NCBI GenBank assembly: GCA_964508135.1
Contig: CAZDSU010000005.1
Coordinates: forward strand, 1-64,000
Length of the DNA: 64,000 bases
Reading direction: 5' to 3'
Source of the DNA: UBA6168 sp964508135
GTDB lineage: Bacteria > Bacteroidota > Bacteroidia > Chitinophagales > Saprospiraceae
Shown here piece after piece: positions 16,912-25,925 of this stretch; within the stretch, counting starts at the first letter, position 1, and every line of letters starts with the position of its first letter. A program made the translations under genes and the position numbers. The notes below the pieces were generated by a model that worked only from the letters and a program-made list of their open reading frames with translations, made no database searches and had not been told where the DNA came from.

Positions 16912-16943
16912 AAAAAACAGCCCACTGAATCGCATCAGTGGGC
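16912..16943 (-). terminator. Hairpin with minus-strand T-run
   Basis: Perfect 9-bp stem (16920-16928 GCCCACTGA, 16935-16943 TCAGTGGGC). Read on the minus strand it is followed within two bases by six T. No minus-strand gene lies to its right, so it may act only as a structural element at the end of the plus-strand HAD transcript. Confidence 0.4.
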
Positions 16944-17198
16944 CGTCGAAATCCTGTATGAAATAGTCCCAAAGTTTTCACAGCTCGATTATTTGGAGTC
17001 AAAGAAAGAAGGAAACAGGTGTGAGCGTATTTTCGTTTTTGGATAAACTTTCTAACCTAACTGTCAGCTTTCATAGCTACTTTTCATAAGCACAAAGTAA
17101 CCGGGATAAAAAGATTCTGACCAACCAAACTATCCCAAAAGTCAGGTTTCTGATTTTCTAAATCACTGTTGTCCGTCCATGAATCATTGGCCATTTCG
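16944..17198. other. Non-coding region upstream of the purH promoter
   Basis: No supported gene. A short plus-strand frame to 17046 has no recognisable content. Confidence 0.4.
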
Positions 17199-17229
17199 TT
17201 TGGCAAAGCGACCAAACCACCTACCTTTG
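17199..17229 (+). promoter_or_regulatory. Bacteroidota-type promoter upstream of purH
   Basis: TTTG at 17199-17202 and TACCTTTG at 17222-17229 are 19 bp apart, an excellent match to the -33 TTTG / -7 TAnnTTTG consensus of Bacteroidota sigma-ABfr. The start codon is about 128 bp downstream, leaving a leader that holds a repeat element. Confidence 0.7.
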
Positions 17230-17298
17230 CGCACTTCTTGAGAGAACCATATTTTTAGTAAAAACAGGCTTTTGGGCATCGGCAACCGCAACCAATCT

Positions 17299-17340
17299 TT
17301 TGTCATTCCCGAAGACCTGCCTGCCGGTAGGCAGGGAACC
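17299..17340. repeat. Palindromic repeat in the purH leader
   Basis: TTGTCATTCCCGAAG at 17299 is followed by a palindrome at 17316-17335 (CCTGCCTGCCGGTAGGCAGG). A similar TTGTCA..CCGAAGG element with its inverted partner is at 41308-41373, next to the SusD gene, so it is a dispersed repeat. Confidence 0.55.
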
Positions 17341-17357
17341 TAATCTGAAATCGCAAG

Positions 17358-18884
17358 GTGAAATCAAAAAAAATCACGTCCGCACTCATCTCCGTTTTCT
17401 ACAAAGACGGCCTCGAACCAATCATCCGGGAACTCCACAAGCACAACGTCGCCATTTATTCCACAGGCGGCACACAGTCGTACATCGAAAGCCTTGGTGT
17501 GCCTGTGAAGACCGTTGAGGGGCTGACCGGCTACCCCTCCATCCTCGACGGGCGGGTGAAAACGCTGCACCCGATGGTGTTCGGCGGCATCCTTGCCATT
17601 CGGGAGGAGGCGCACCAGGCGCAACTGGCACAATTCAAAATACCGGAAATTGACCTCGTGATCGTGGATTTGTATCCCTTCGAGGAAACTGTGGCCAAGA
17701 CGCAGGACGAGGCCGAAATCATCGAAAAAATAGACATCGGCGGCATTTCCCTCATCCGGGCAGCTGCCAAAAACTTCGGTGATGTGGCCGTGGTGCCGAG
17801 CAAGGACGAGTACGCCTTCCTGTTGGATTGCCTGCAAAAAAAGGACGGCTGTACCGACCTCGAAGACCGCAGGGAATTGGCTCGCCGGGGCTTCAAAGTG
17901 TCGAGCAATTACGACACTGCCATTTTCAACTACTTCAACCGGGGCAGCGGGGAACTAAGTTTCAAGCACAGCATCCACCAGTCGGAGGTGCTGCGCTACG
18001 GCGAAAACCCGCACCAGTCGGGCGTTTTTTATGGCGATTTAAGTAAAATGTTCGACGTGCTGAACGGCAAGGCCCTTAGCTACAACAACCTCGTGGACGT
18101 GGACGCCGCCGTGCAGCTCATGCGGGAGTTCCAGCACAGCGACCCGACTTTTGCGATTTTGAAACACACGAATGCCTGCGGAATCGCCAGTCGTCCAACG
18201 CTTTTGGAGGCATGGAAGGCCGCCCTCGCTTGCGACAACGTGAGCGCCTTCGGCGGCATTTTCGTTTGCAACCGGACAGTGGACTTAGCAACGGCGCAAG
18301 AGATTGACCAACTTTTTTATGAAGTGCTGATTGCGCCCGGGTTCGACGCCGATGCACTCGCCCATTTATCCTCAAAAAAGAACCGCATCCTGTTGAAAAT
18401 CAAGGAATTCTATGTGCAGCCCCGTTCCTTCCGCAGCCTGCTGAACGGCGTGGTGGAGCAGGACACTGACTTGAAATCAGAGACTCCAGCCGACCTAAAA
18501 CAGGCCACCAAGCTCGCCCCGACGGACGCCGAGGTGGGTGACCTGCTCTTCGCCAGCACCTGCGTGAAGCACCTGAAATCCAATGGCATCGCCCTCGTGA
18601 AAAACCGCCAGCTCATCGGAATGGGCTGCGGCCAACCGAACCGGGTGGACGCCCTGCGACAGGCCATCCACAAGGCCAAGTCCTTCGGCTTCGACCTGCG
18701 GGGTGCCGTCATGGCTTCCGATGCGTTTTTCCCATTCCCTGACTGTGTGGAAATCGCCCACGGCGAGGGCATTGACGCCGTCATCCACCCCGGTGGCTCC
18801 ATCAAGGACCAGGACAGCGTGGACTACTGCGATGCGAACGGGATGCGGATGGTGGTGACTGGGACGAGGCATTTTAGGCATTGA
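17358..18884 (+). CDS. purH: Bifunctional AICAR transformylase/IMP cyclohydrolase
   Basis: 508 aa with a GTG start at 17358, placed where the family alignment begins (KKITSALISVFYKDGL). The N-terminal MGS-like cyclohydrolase domain has STGGT and DGRVKTLHPMV; the C-terminal AICAR formyltransferase domain has the KHTNACGIA motif, CDNVSAFGGI and GMGCGQPNRVDA. It carries out the last two steps of IMP synthesis in the cytoplasm. Length matches the family. A promoter is seen at 17199, so it is probably transcribed alone. Confidence 0.96.
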   Translation: MKSKKITSALISVFYKDGLEPIIRELHKHNVAIYSTGGTQSYIESLGVPVKTVEGLTGYPSILDGRVKTLHPMVFGGILAIREEAHQAQLAQFKIPEIDLVIVDLYPFEETVAKTQDEAEIIEKIDIGGISLIRAAAKNFGDVAVVPSKDEYAFLLDCLQKKDGCTDLEDRRELARRGFKVSSNYDTAIFNYFNRGSGELSFKHSIHQSEVLRYGENPHQSGVFYGDLSKMFDVLNGKALSYNNLVDVDAAVQLMREFQHSDPTFAILKHTNACGIASRPTLLEAWKAALACDNVSAFGGIFVCNRTVDLATAQEIDQLFYEVLIAPGFDADALAHLSSKKNRILLKIKEFYVQPRSFRSLLNGVVEQDTDLKSETPADLKQATKLAPTDAEVGDLLFASTCVKHLKSNGIALVKNRQLIGMGCGQPNRVDALRQAIHKAKSFGFDLRGAVMASDAFFPFPDCVEIAHGEGIDAVIHPGGSIKDQDSVDYCDANGMRMVVTGTRHFRH

Positions 18885-18919
18885 ACGGTCTCTGGATTGC
18901 CTATTTTTTAGTGTGATTT

Positions 18920-19129
18920 TTTTTCCTAAACCCCATCGGGGTTTCTCCGAACTCCTGCCGGAACGCCCGGATGANNNNNNNNNNNNNNNNNNNNNNNNNN
19001 NNNNNNNNNNNNNNNNNNNNNNNNNNNNNNNNNNNNNNNNNNNNNNNNNNNNNNNNNNNNNNNNNNNNNNNNNNTTTTTCCTAAACCCCATCGGGGTTTC
19101 TCCGAACTCCTGCCGGAACGCCCGGATGA
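18920..19129. repeat. 55-bp duplicate flanking the assembly gap
   Basis: 18920-18974 and 19075-19129 are identical and directly border the run of N. This is the pattern of two contig ends that overlap but were not merged. Confidence 0.85.
18975..19074. other. Assembly gap (100 N)
   Basis: Exactly 100 N, the usual length of a gap of unknown size. The identical flanks suggest no real sequence is missing. Confidence 0.98.
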
Positions 19130-22100
19130 AGTAGTCCGGGTCGTTGAACCCCGCCTCGTACGCGATAGAACTGACCGAGCCTTCCGTTTCCAACAGCAGG
19201 ATTTGGGCCTTTCTTAGGCGTACATGCCGGATGAAGCGGCTGGGCGATAGCCCCGTGAGGGCGACCAGCTTGCGGTGCAGTTGGCTAGGGCTCATGGTGA
19301 GTTCCCGGGAGAAACGGGCGAGGTCGAACTGGGCGTCGTCCAAGTGGGTTTCAACGATCATGCGTACTTTTTGCACAAAGGCGCTTTCCGTGGCGGTGGT
19401 TTCGTGGGGCAGCACCTCGCCCGCAGCGGAGGTAGTAAGCGACAGGTAGTGACGCTGCAGCCGCTGGCGCAGTTCGAGCAGTTTCCTCACCCGCACCAGC
19501 AGTTCTTCCTTTTCAAATGGCTTGGCCAGATAGGCGTCGGCGCCCCGTTCCAGCCCCTCGATTTTTGAGGCCATGTCGGCCTTTGCCGTCAGCAAAATGA
19601 TGGGGATGTGGCTGGTGCGCCCATCGTTCTTCAGGGATTGGCAGACTTCGAAGCCGTCCATTTGTGGCATCATCACATCGCTGATGATGAGGTCGGGCAT
19701 CGTTTCCAGGGCTTTTTCCACGCCCTCCCTGCCGTTTTGGGCAAAGTCGAGGCGGTAGCCTTTGCCGAGGCAACTGGCCAGGTAGTGTACCACGTCGGGG
19801 TTGTCCTCGATGAGCAGCAGGGTCTGTTTGTCGGCAGCTTCCCCCGTGAATGGAGGGTCGGCGGGCACAGCGGCGAGGGCGGTTGCTTGGCGTTCGGCCT
19901 TGGGTTGGGCACCGCCCAGGGCGGCAGTTTGGGTTATCGGCAGTTTCAGCGTGAAGGTTGTACCACGCCCTCCTAGGGTGGGGCTTTCCACCGAGATTTC
20001 CCCGCCCAGTAGTTTCACCAGTTCCCTGACCAGCGTAAGTCCGATGCCGGTACCCTCGGCATGTCGCGACGCCTCGTCGTCCACTTGGTAAAAACGGTCA
20101 AAAACATGGGGCAGTTTTTCGGGGGGAATGCCGATGCCCGTGTCCCGAATGACGAATGACGATTGACGATTGGGCATTGTCCTGTCGGCGCCTGGCAATC
20201 GCAAATCGTCAATCGCAAATCGCAAATCAACCTGCCCTCCTTCCGGCGTAAACTTGATGGCGTTTGATAGCAGGTTCGACACGATTTGCTGCAATTTTTC
20301 TTCGTCAAAATCCATGACAAATTCCGACAAGTCGGTTTGCATTGCCAGTTGAACGCTTTTCGCTTCGGCCAGGGAATGAAACGACTCGACGAGGTATCTC
20401 AGGAAACCCACTACGTCGCCTTGCACGAGGTGGAGCGGCATCCTTCCCGATTCGAGCTTGCTCAGGTCGAGCATCTGGTTGACGAGTTGCAGCAGTTGGT
20501 GGCTGTTGCGCTTTATCAGGTGCGTACCCTCCTCCAGCCATTCTTCGGGGCGCTCATGGATTTGGTCGGCCATGCCACTGATGATGGTGAGCGGGGTGCG
20601 GAACTCGTGGGTGATGTTGGTGTAGAGTCGGGACTTGAGGTGGTCCAAATCCCACAGGTGGCGGGTCTCAGCGGCGGCCAGCCTGCGCCGCAGGTCGTAG
20701 CGCCATAGTCCATAAAACAATCCGCCGGCGGACAGCAGGTACATTGCTTTCGCCCATAAGGTGGCCCACCACGGAGGGAGGATGGTCAGTTTGACAGTCA
20801 GCCCTTTTTTGTTTTCCCAAGGAGTCCCTTCAGACCAAACCCCATCCCCATTGCAGGCAATGACCCGGAAAACATAGCTGGCAGGATTGAGGTTGGTATA
20901 AGTTGCAGTCCTGTCTGCGCCTGCATCCGCCCATTCTTCGTTAAAACCTTCCAACTTGTATTTGTACCGGATGTTTTTTGAATCAATGAAATGCAGCGCT
21001 GCAAAATGGAAAGAGAATATGTTGTCGCTGTGCGACAAGGTAATATCCTGTATCAATTCGGGGGATGTCCCGAGGTACCGGGGCCAGTTCAGAACTTTGA
21101 AACCGGTCAAGACCACCTTTGGCGGGGCCGTGTCAAAATGGATGGAGTCAGGATGAAATGCCATAAAACCTGACGACCCTCCAAAAAATAACCGCCCATC
21201 AAGGCCTTTTGTACAAGAGCCTGAATAAAACCCTTCCATTTCCGAGCGCACATCGAACGATACAATGGAATCATTTGACGGCATGTATTTGGACAAATAT
21301 CCGTCGTAAGCTACCCAAATATTGTCTTTTTCATCGCTTATGACCGACATGACACTGGTGGTGGGCAAGCCGTCCTGGGAAGTCAGGATGCGGCAGTTTC
21401 CGCTTTTGATATCGTAATTGACCAGCCCGCTTGGGGTCGCCATCCATACGCCGTATTTCCTGGTCAATGCGAAACTGCGGACAGAGAGGATAGCTGGCAG
21501 GGCAGGGTCGTCTTTAGAGAAAATCAAAGGTTTGAACCGCTTTGAAACCTGATTGAACAATGCCAAAGTACCTGTGGAGAATTCCCCCGCATTGACCAAT
21601 ATATTCCCGTCAGGCAACTGTAGCATGTTGTATATGAACGGGGTGACAGATGGAATGTCTTTTTTTGGATTAAACCATTGGCGGCGATTCGTGTGTCTGT
21701 TCAATTTACAAAGTCCCTTGGCATTGCCTACCCACAAAATGCCGGGGTCGTGGACGTCCTCGAACAAAACCATGTTAGGCTGGGTGTTGATAGTGTCGCC
21801 CAAATCCATCCTTTGCCAAGCCCATTTTGATTCATTAAAAGCATACACGCCATTTCCTGCATGTATTGCCCAGAGCATGTGGTCAGAGCCTGAATAATAA
21901 AAACTGAAAGCCTGGACTTTTGGGCCACTGCCGGGAAAAAATGTTTGCGGATTGGTGCCCAAAACAGGCGCATAAAACAATTTGCCGTTTAAAGTCGTCG
22001 TCCAAATGCGGCTCTTTTTGTCCTGATGGACCCGGTATATGTTGTTTTCATTAGCTTCCATGCCGGGCCTGACCTGGTACACCGGGAATTTGACCGATGA

Positions 22101-23246
22101 AAGGTTGATTTTTTGACAACCGAGCGTCGTTCCTATCCACAGATTGTCCACCCTGTCCTGCATCAGGGAATACAACTGGTCGTTTGCAAGGCCGTTTGCC
22201 ATGTAAGGCGAGTGCTGGAAATGCCGGGTTTGATGATTTTCATGGTCAATAAATGCCAGCCCTTTGTACTGGAACGCCAGCCAAATGTTTTGATTCCGGT
22301 CAATCAAAATGTCATACACGCCTTGGTTGGCTAAGGAATCCGGCAGCGGCGTCGGCAATAATCGCTTTTCGTCCGGGTCCCATATTTTCGACCCGGCACT
22401 TGTAGCAAGCCAAAGGCGGCCATTTTTATCTTCCTTAAAATCTTTGATATATTGTATCCTGGTTGAATTGCTCAGGTTTTTCGAATCCAAGAAGCCAGCC
22501 TCGAGGCTACTTTTGTCAGCATCCAGTCTTTGGAGTCCATGATCCCCGCCTACCCAAATGCGACCTTTGGAGTCCTGCCCGATGCACCGGATATTGATAT
22601 TTTCCGCCACTCCTTCCGGGCTTGCCACCGGCAGGAGTGAACAATCCTGTTGATTGAACCTAAAAACTCCATTAGCCGTGCCGACCCAAATCGTATGGTC
22701 TTTATCTTCAAATACCACCTGGACAGCATTGCCCGAAGGGCCTAAATCGCCTGGAGACAAAAGCAGTTCAAAATTGTCGGTCTCCCGGTGGTAAAGACTA
22801 AGCTCTCCTTCTGTCACGACCCATATGTTCCCCTTGCTATCTTCCATTAATTGATGGACAATAGAGGATGGGAGAGAATATCCATCGCCGGGAACGTGTT
22901 TGTATTCTTTGAAATCATACCCGTCGAACTTGACCAAACCATCTATGGTCGCCAACCAGATGAAACCAAACCTGTCTTCCAGGATGTCGAGGATTTGCGC
23001 AGTGGGCAGGCCATTTTCGACGCCGTATTTTTCAAAACGCAGGTTTTGTTCCTGGCCCACTATGAGTGGGGGCGGGAAAAGCAAGGAGAAAAAAAGGAAA
23101 AGAATGGCGCGGGAAAATTGGTTTGCCAGGAAAATCCCCGGCTTGCAAAATCCCCCAAAAGAAGCATGACCAATGGCTTTGCAGATGGAAACATGCAGTT
23201 GTCCCGAAAAATCCGGGCGTTTGACGAAGGCGGTATTGGAAAGCAT
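19075..23246 (-). CDS. Hybrid two-component system sensor/regulator (HTCS2), 3' end cut by gap
   Basis: Paralog of HTCS1, about 1390 aa up to the gap. Signal/anchor segment (AILFLFFSLLFPPPLIVG), Reg_prop propeller repeats, Y_Y_Y domain (KYKLEGFNEEWADAG), membrane helix after PPWWATLW, HisKA with His about residue 880 (ITHEFRTPL), HATPase_c (NLLSNAIKF, DTGIGIPP), receiver with Asp about 1190 (ISDVMMP) and AraC-type HTH ending GETPMGFRK. If the gap is removed by merging its identical flanks, the frame continues to NHTKK and a TAG at 18901-18903. The start is uncertain: ATG 23246 leaves about 45 residues before the hydrophobic segment. The ATPase domain holds a heptamer-repeat insert. Its targets are unknown. 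Confidence 0.9.
20147..20228. repeat. Inverted heptamer arrays inside HTCS2 ATPase domain
   Basis: About 20147-20179 has heptamers close to GACGATT and 20197-20228 heptamers close to CGCAAAT/CGTCAAT, partly complementary to the first (12-bp exact core). It is translated in frame (FAIDDLRLPGADRTMPNRQS) between the same two beta strands of HATPase_c where HTCS1 carries its palindrome. Confidence 0.7.
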
Positions 23247-23369
23247 CGTTCAACGCATTTGGTTTATTGAAACACTTGAACAGGGTCTTCAAAGCCAGAA
23301 ACTGGAAAGCGCGTTGTTGGATTGGATGGTCAAATTTAGGCGCTTAAACAGCATTTGCAATGGGTGGAC
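23247..23369. other. Non-coding region upstream of HTCS2
   Basis: No gene and no clear promoter box. It would hold the HTCS2 promoter. Confidence 0.3.
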
Positions 23370-23400
23370 AAAAAATAAGCACGGGCGGGGCGCCCGTGCT
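23370..23400 (-). terminator. Terminator of the caspase-TPR gene array
   Basis: On the minus strand the stem AGCACGGGCG / CGCCCGTGCT (23379-23400) is followed by TATTTTTTG. It lies 42 bp after the stop of the last gene of the array and before HTCS2, so it ends the array transcript. Confidence 0.8.
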
Positions 23401-23441
23401 TCAAAATTGCGTTGAATTATGTTTGAAAAATTGCGGATTGC

Positions 23442-25913
23442 TTATTTCTTTTGTTGGTCGGGGAGGTATTTTTTCATCAGGGCTTTGAAGTCTGGCTTCT
23501 CCCGAATCCAATCTAAATCGAGGTCGCCATGAATCAAACCGAAATCGCTCATGCCCATTGCCAACGCCAACTCCAGCCATTCGAGCGACTTTTGCTCCTG
23601 CATAGCCAGCGAATACAGGCAGGCTGCCTGGTAATAAACCATGACATCGCCGGGGAATTTTTTCAAGCCTTCGTCAATCGTTCGCTGCATGGCTTCTATA
23701 TCGCCAAGCCCCAAATATGCCCTCCCTTTCATATTAACTTCAGCAGCGTCGTGCGGGTCTGGCCTTGATTCAAGGATTTTTTGAAATTGCACCTTCGCTT
23801 CTTCTTCCCGTCCAAGTTCCATGTAAGCTTCTCCCAACCATGCTATAAACTGTAGCTGAAGCCAGCCAGATATTTCACCCGATTTATCCATCGAAACTAC
23901 TTTTTCAAGCGTCTCCATTCTCTTTTGGGGTTGGTTCATTCTTTTATAGAGTAAGGCCAGAGTTTGGTACCCATTCGGGTTAAAAGGCGCAAGTTCAATC
24001 TGCTTATTTGCCGCCATCACTGCCTTTTCGTTTTCACCCAAACCCGTCCAGACGCCCCCCAGAAATTGCCAGACACCCAAGTCCTGCCCTTTGGAAAGCT
24101 CCCTGGCTTTTAGCAAAACTTGCTCTGCCTCTTCCAACCTGCCTGACATTGAGAGTGCAGCACCCAAATAAGTGCGATACATGACAGGAACCTTTTCCGG
24201 GTCGGATGCTATCAGCGCGTTTACTTTTTGGATGTATTTGTCCCGGTAGAAGGCGTACTTATCCATTTCTCCATTCCAAATATAGAATTGGAACAATTCC
24301 CTGTATGTAAGCAAAAACGTGGAATCCAACTCAATGGCTCTTTGGCAATGATGCATAAATTTTGAAAAATCCGTTCGAGAGTAGCATCTCCCCGCCAGGT
24401 TATGGGCGTACACCCAGTTCGGAGACAATTCCAAAGCTATTTTGGCGTGAGCTAGGGCATCATTCGACCGCAATAGCTTGTACCAAAGCAAAAACCCAAA
24501 TTCCACATGCACGTAAGCAGCGCTGGAATCGAAACGAAGTGCTTCTTCAAATTTCTGGACAGCCATGTTTAAAACTGAATCCGGTTGCAAGTCAGGGAAG
24601 TTTTCAGTTCGGCAAGCTTTCGCCTCGAAGAAATATTGCTTCGCTTTCAACTGCTTGTAGAGAAAATGCTTCTCACCCAGAATCCCCACTGCACGTTCCA
24701 GATAGCCGGGAATATGGTCGAACACGAAAGGGCGGGACCAGGCATCGCTCACCACCTGTGGATCGGTCTTCAACAGCTTGTTCGTTACCTGCTGGGATTC
24801 ATCCACCAGCGCTGCCACGAAGTTCCTCTTCAAAAAGCCATGCAGTTGCTCGATGCTCGGTTCGTGGATGAGCATCTCGTAGCATTCATTGGCTGACTTT
24901 CCGCCTTGGGCGGAGTTCATCAATTCGCCCGCTTCCACCGCAGCGAGGAAGGCCTGGTAAATTTGCTGGATGTTGGTGTCCGCCTGCGCCAGTATCACGT
25001 CCGCCATGCCCCGCATGTCGCCGGGGGAAAAATTGGGTTGCCGCTGTTTTTTATCTGCTTCCCATTGCGCCAGCATTTTTTCATCCACGAAAGCGACGAG
25101 GGCTTCCCGGTCGCCCACCACGATGGGGTTCTGCACCTGCGGGTCGGTCTGCGCCGGCACGTGGTCTTCGAGGTACCTCCCGATTTCTTTCAGCTTGATT
25201 TGCGAATCCTTGTCCCGGTCAGCCAGCCCGTACAGCGCATCTTCGAGGCAATAGCTGAAAGCGCCCCTGCCCCCGCCCCACTGTTCGCCCTCGATGCTGA
25301 ACTCGTTGGACTGGCAGGAGAGAATTTTGACCTCGTTGGCGAAGCGGTTCATCAGGTTGGCGGTCGTCTGCTGCGGCCCACCCGTGGCAGCGCCCGCCAG
25401 TGTGCCAGCCCGGCAGGCGTCGGTGATGACGAGCACCTCCGCTTTCTTGCCCAGCGAAAGGGTTGCCACCACTTCCTGAAGCTCGGTGACAGACAGTGCG
25501 CCGCCGCTCATGTAAACCACCGGCGGGGCATCCCGGCAAAGCAGGTAGCCGGGTTGGCTGAACAGCTTTTTCTCGACGTCGCCGTGTCCGCTGAAGTAGA
25601 TGATGGCGTGGTCGCCTTCCCTGCTTTGCTCGTATAGCCAGGTCAAAGCCATCGCCACTTTTCCTTTTGTCGCCTCCTTGTCGAGCAAGAGCTGGATGTG
25701 TCCGGGCGCAACATTGCCCCCGGCAGGCGATGGCAACCAGGCGGCGAAGGCGATGGCGTCGCGGTGGGCGTATTTCAGGTCGGGGATTTTGTCGTCCTGG
25801 TAGTCGGAGATGCCGATGACGACGGCGCGGGTGGTGGTGGCGTCGAGGTTGATGACCTGGGCGGGGAGGGGGAGGGTGGCAAACAGGGCGATGAAGGTGA
25901 GGAAGTATCTCAT
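23442..25913 (-). CDS. Exported caspase-like (peptidase C14) protein with TPR tail, array copy A
   Basis: 823 aa. Signal peptide (RYFLTFIALFATLPLPAQ) then a caspase-fold domain: strand TTTRAVVIGISDYQ, catalytic His110 in YFSGHGD and Cys167 in ITDACRAG, then the SIEGEQWGGGRGAFSYCLEDAL segment typical of metacaspase-like bacterial proteins. A linker of about 100 residues (ADTNIQQIYQAF) leads into a helical TPR region from about residue 400 to the end (EKVPVMYRTYLGAALSMSGR and similar pairs). No sorting domain is seen, so it is probably periplasmic. Last gene of four; 12 bp from copy B, with a terminator downstream. Its tail is most like that of copy D. Substrate unknown. Confidence 0.88.
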   Translation of the reverse strand: MRYFLTFIALFATLPLPAQVINLDATTTRAVVIGISDYQDDKIPDLKYAHRDAIAFAAWLPSPAGGNVAPGHIQLLLDKEATKGKVAMALTWLYEQSREGDHAIIYFSGHGDVEKKLFSQPGYLLCRDAPPVVYMSGGALSVTELQEVVATLSLGKKAEVLVITDACRAGTLAGAATGGPQQTTANLMNRFANEVKILSCQSNEFSIEGEQWGGGRGAFSYCLEDALYGLADRDKDSQIKLKEIGRYLEDHVPAQTDPQVQNPIVVGDREALVAFVDEKMLAQWEADKKQRQPNFSPGDMRGMADVILAQADTNIQQIYQAFLAAVEAGELMNSAQGGKSANECYEMLIHEPSIEQLHGFLKRNFVAALVDESQQVTNKLLKTDPQVVSDAWSRPFVFDHIPGYLERAVGILGEKHFLYKQLKAKQYFFEAKACRTENFPDLQPDSVLNMAVQKFEEALRFDSSAAYVHVEFGFLLWYKLLRSNDALAHAKIALELSPNWVYAHNLAGRCYSRTDFSKFMHHCQRAIELDSTFLLTYRELFQFYIWNGEMDKYAFYRDKYIQKVNALIASDPEKVPVMYRTYLGAALSMSGRLEEAEQVLLKARELSKGQDLGVWQFLGGVWTGLGENEKAVMAANKQIELAPFNPNGYQTLALLYKRMNQPQKRMETLEKVVSMDKSGEISGWLQLQFIAWLGEAYMELGREEEAKVQFQKILESRPDPHDAAEVNMKGRAYLGLGDIEAMQRTIDEGLKKFPGDVMVYYQAACLYSLAMQEQKSLEWLELALAMGMSDFGLIHGDLDLDWIREKPDFKALMKKYLPDQQKK

Positions 25914-25925
25914 TTTTACGAGGTA

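Noticed and set aside
16852..17046. 64-codon frame after the HAD gene
   Set aside because: Covers the palindrome and hairpin; composition does not look coding.
18495..18974. HTCS2 frame continuing through the N run to 18495
   Set aside because: The 100 N shift the frame; the continuation is antisense to purH and meaningless.
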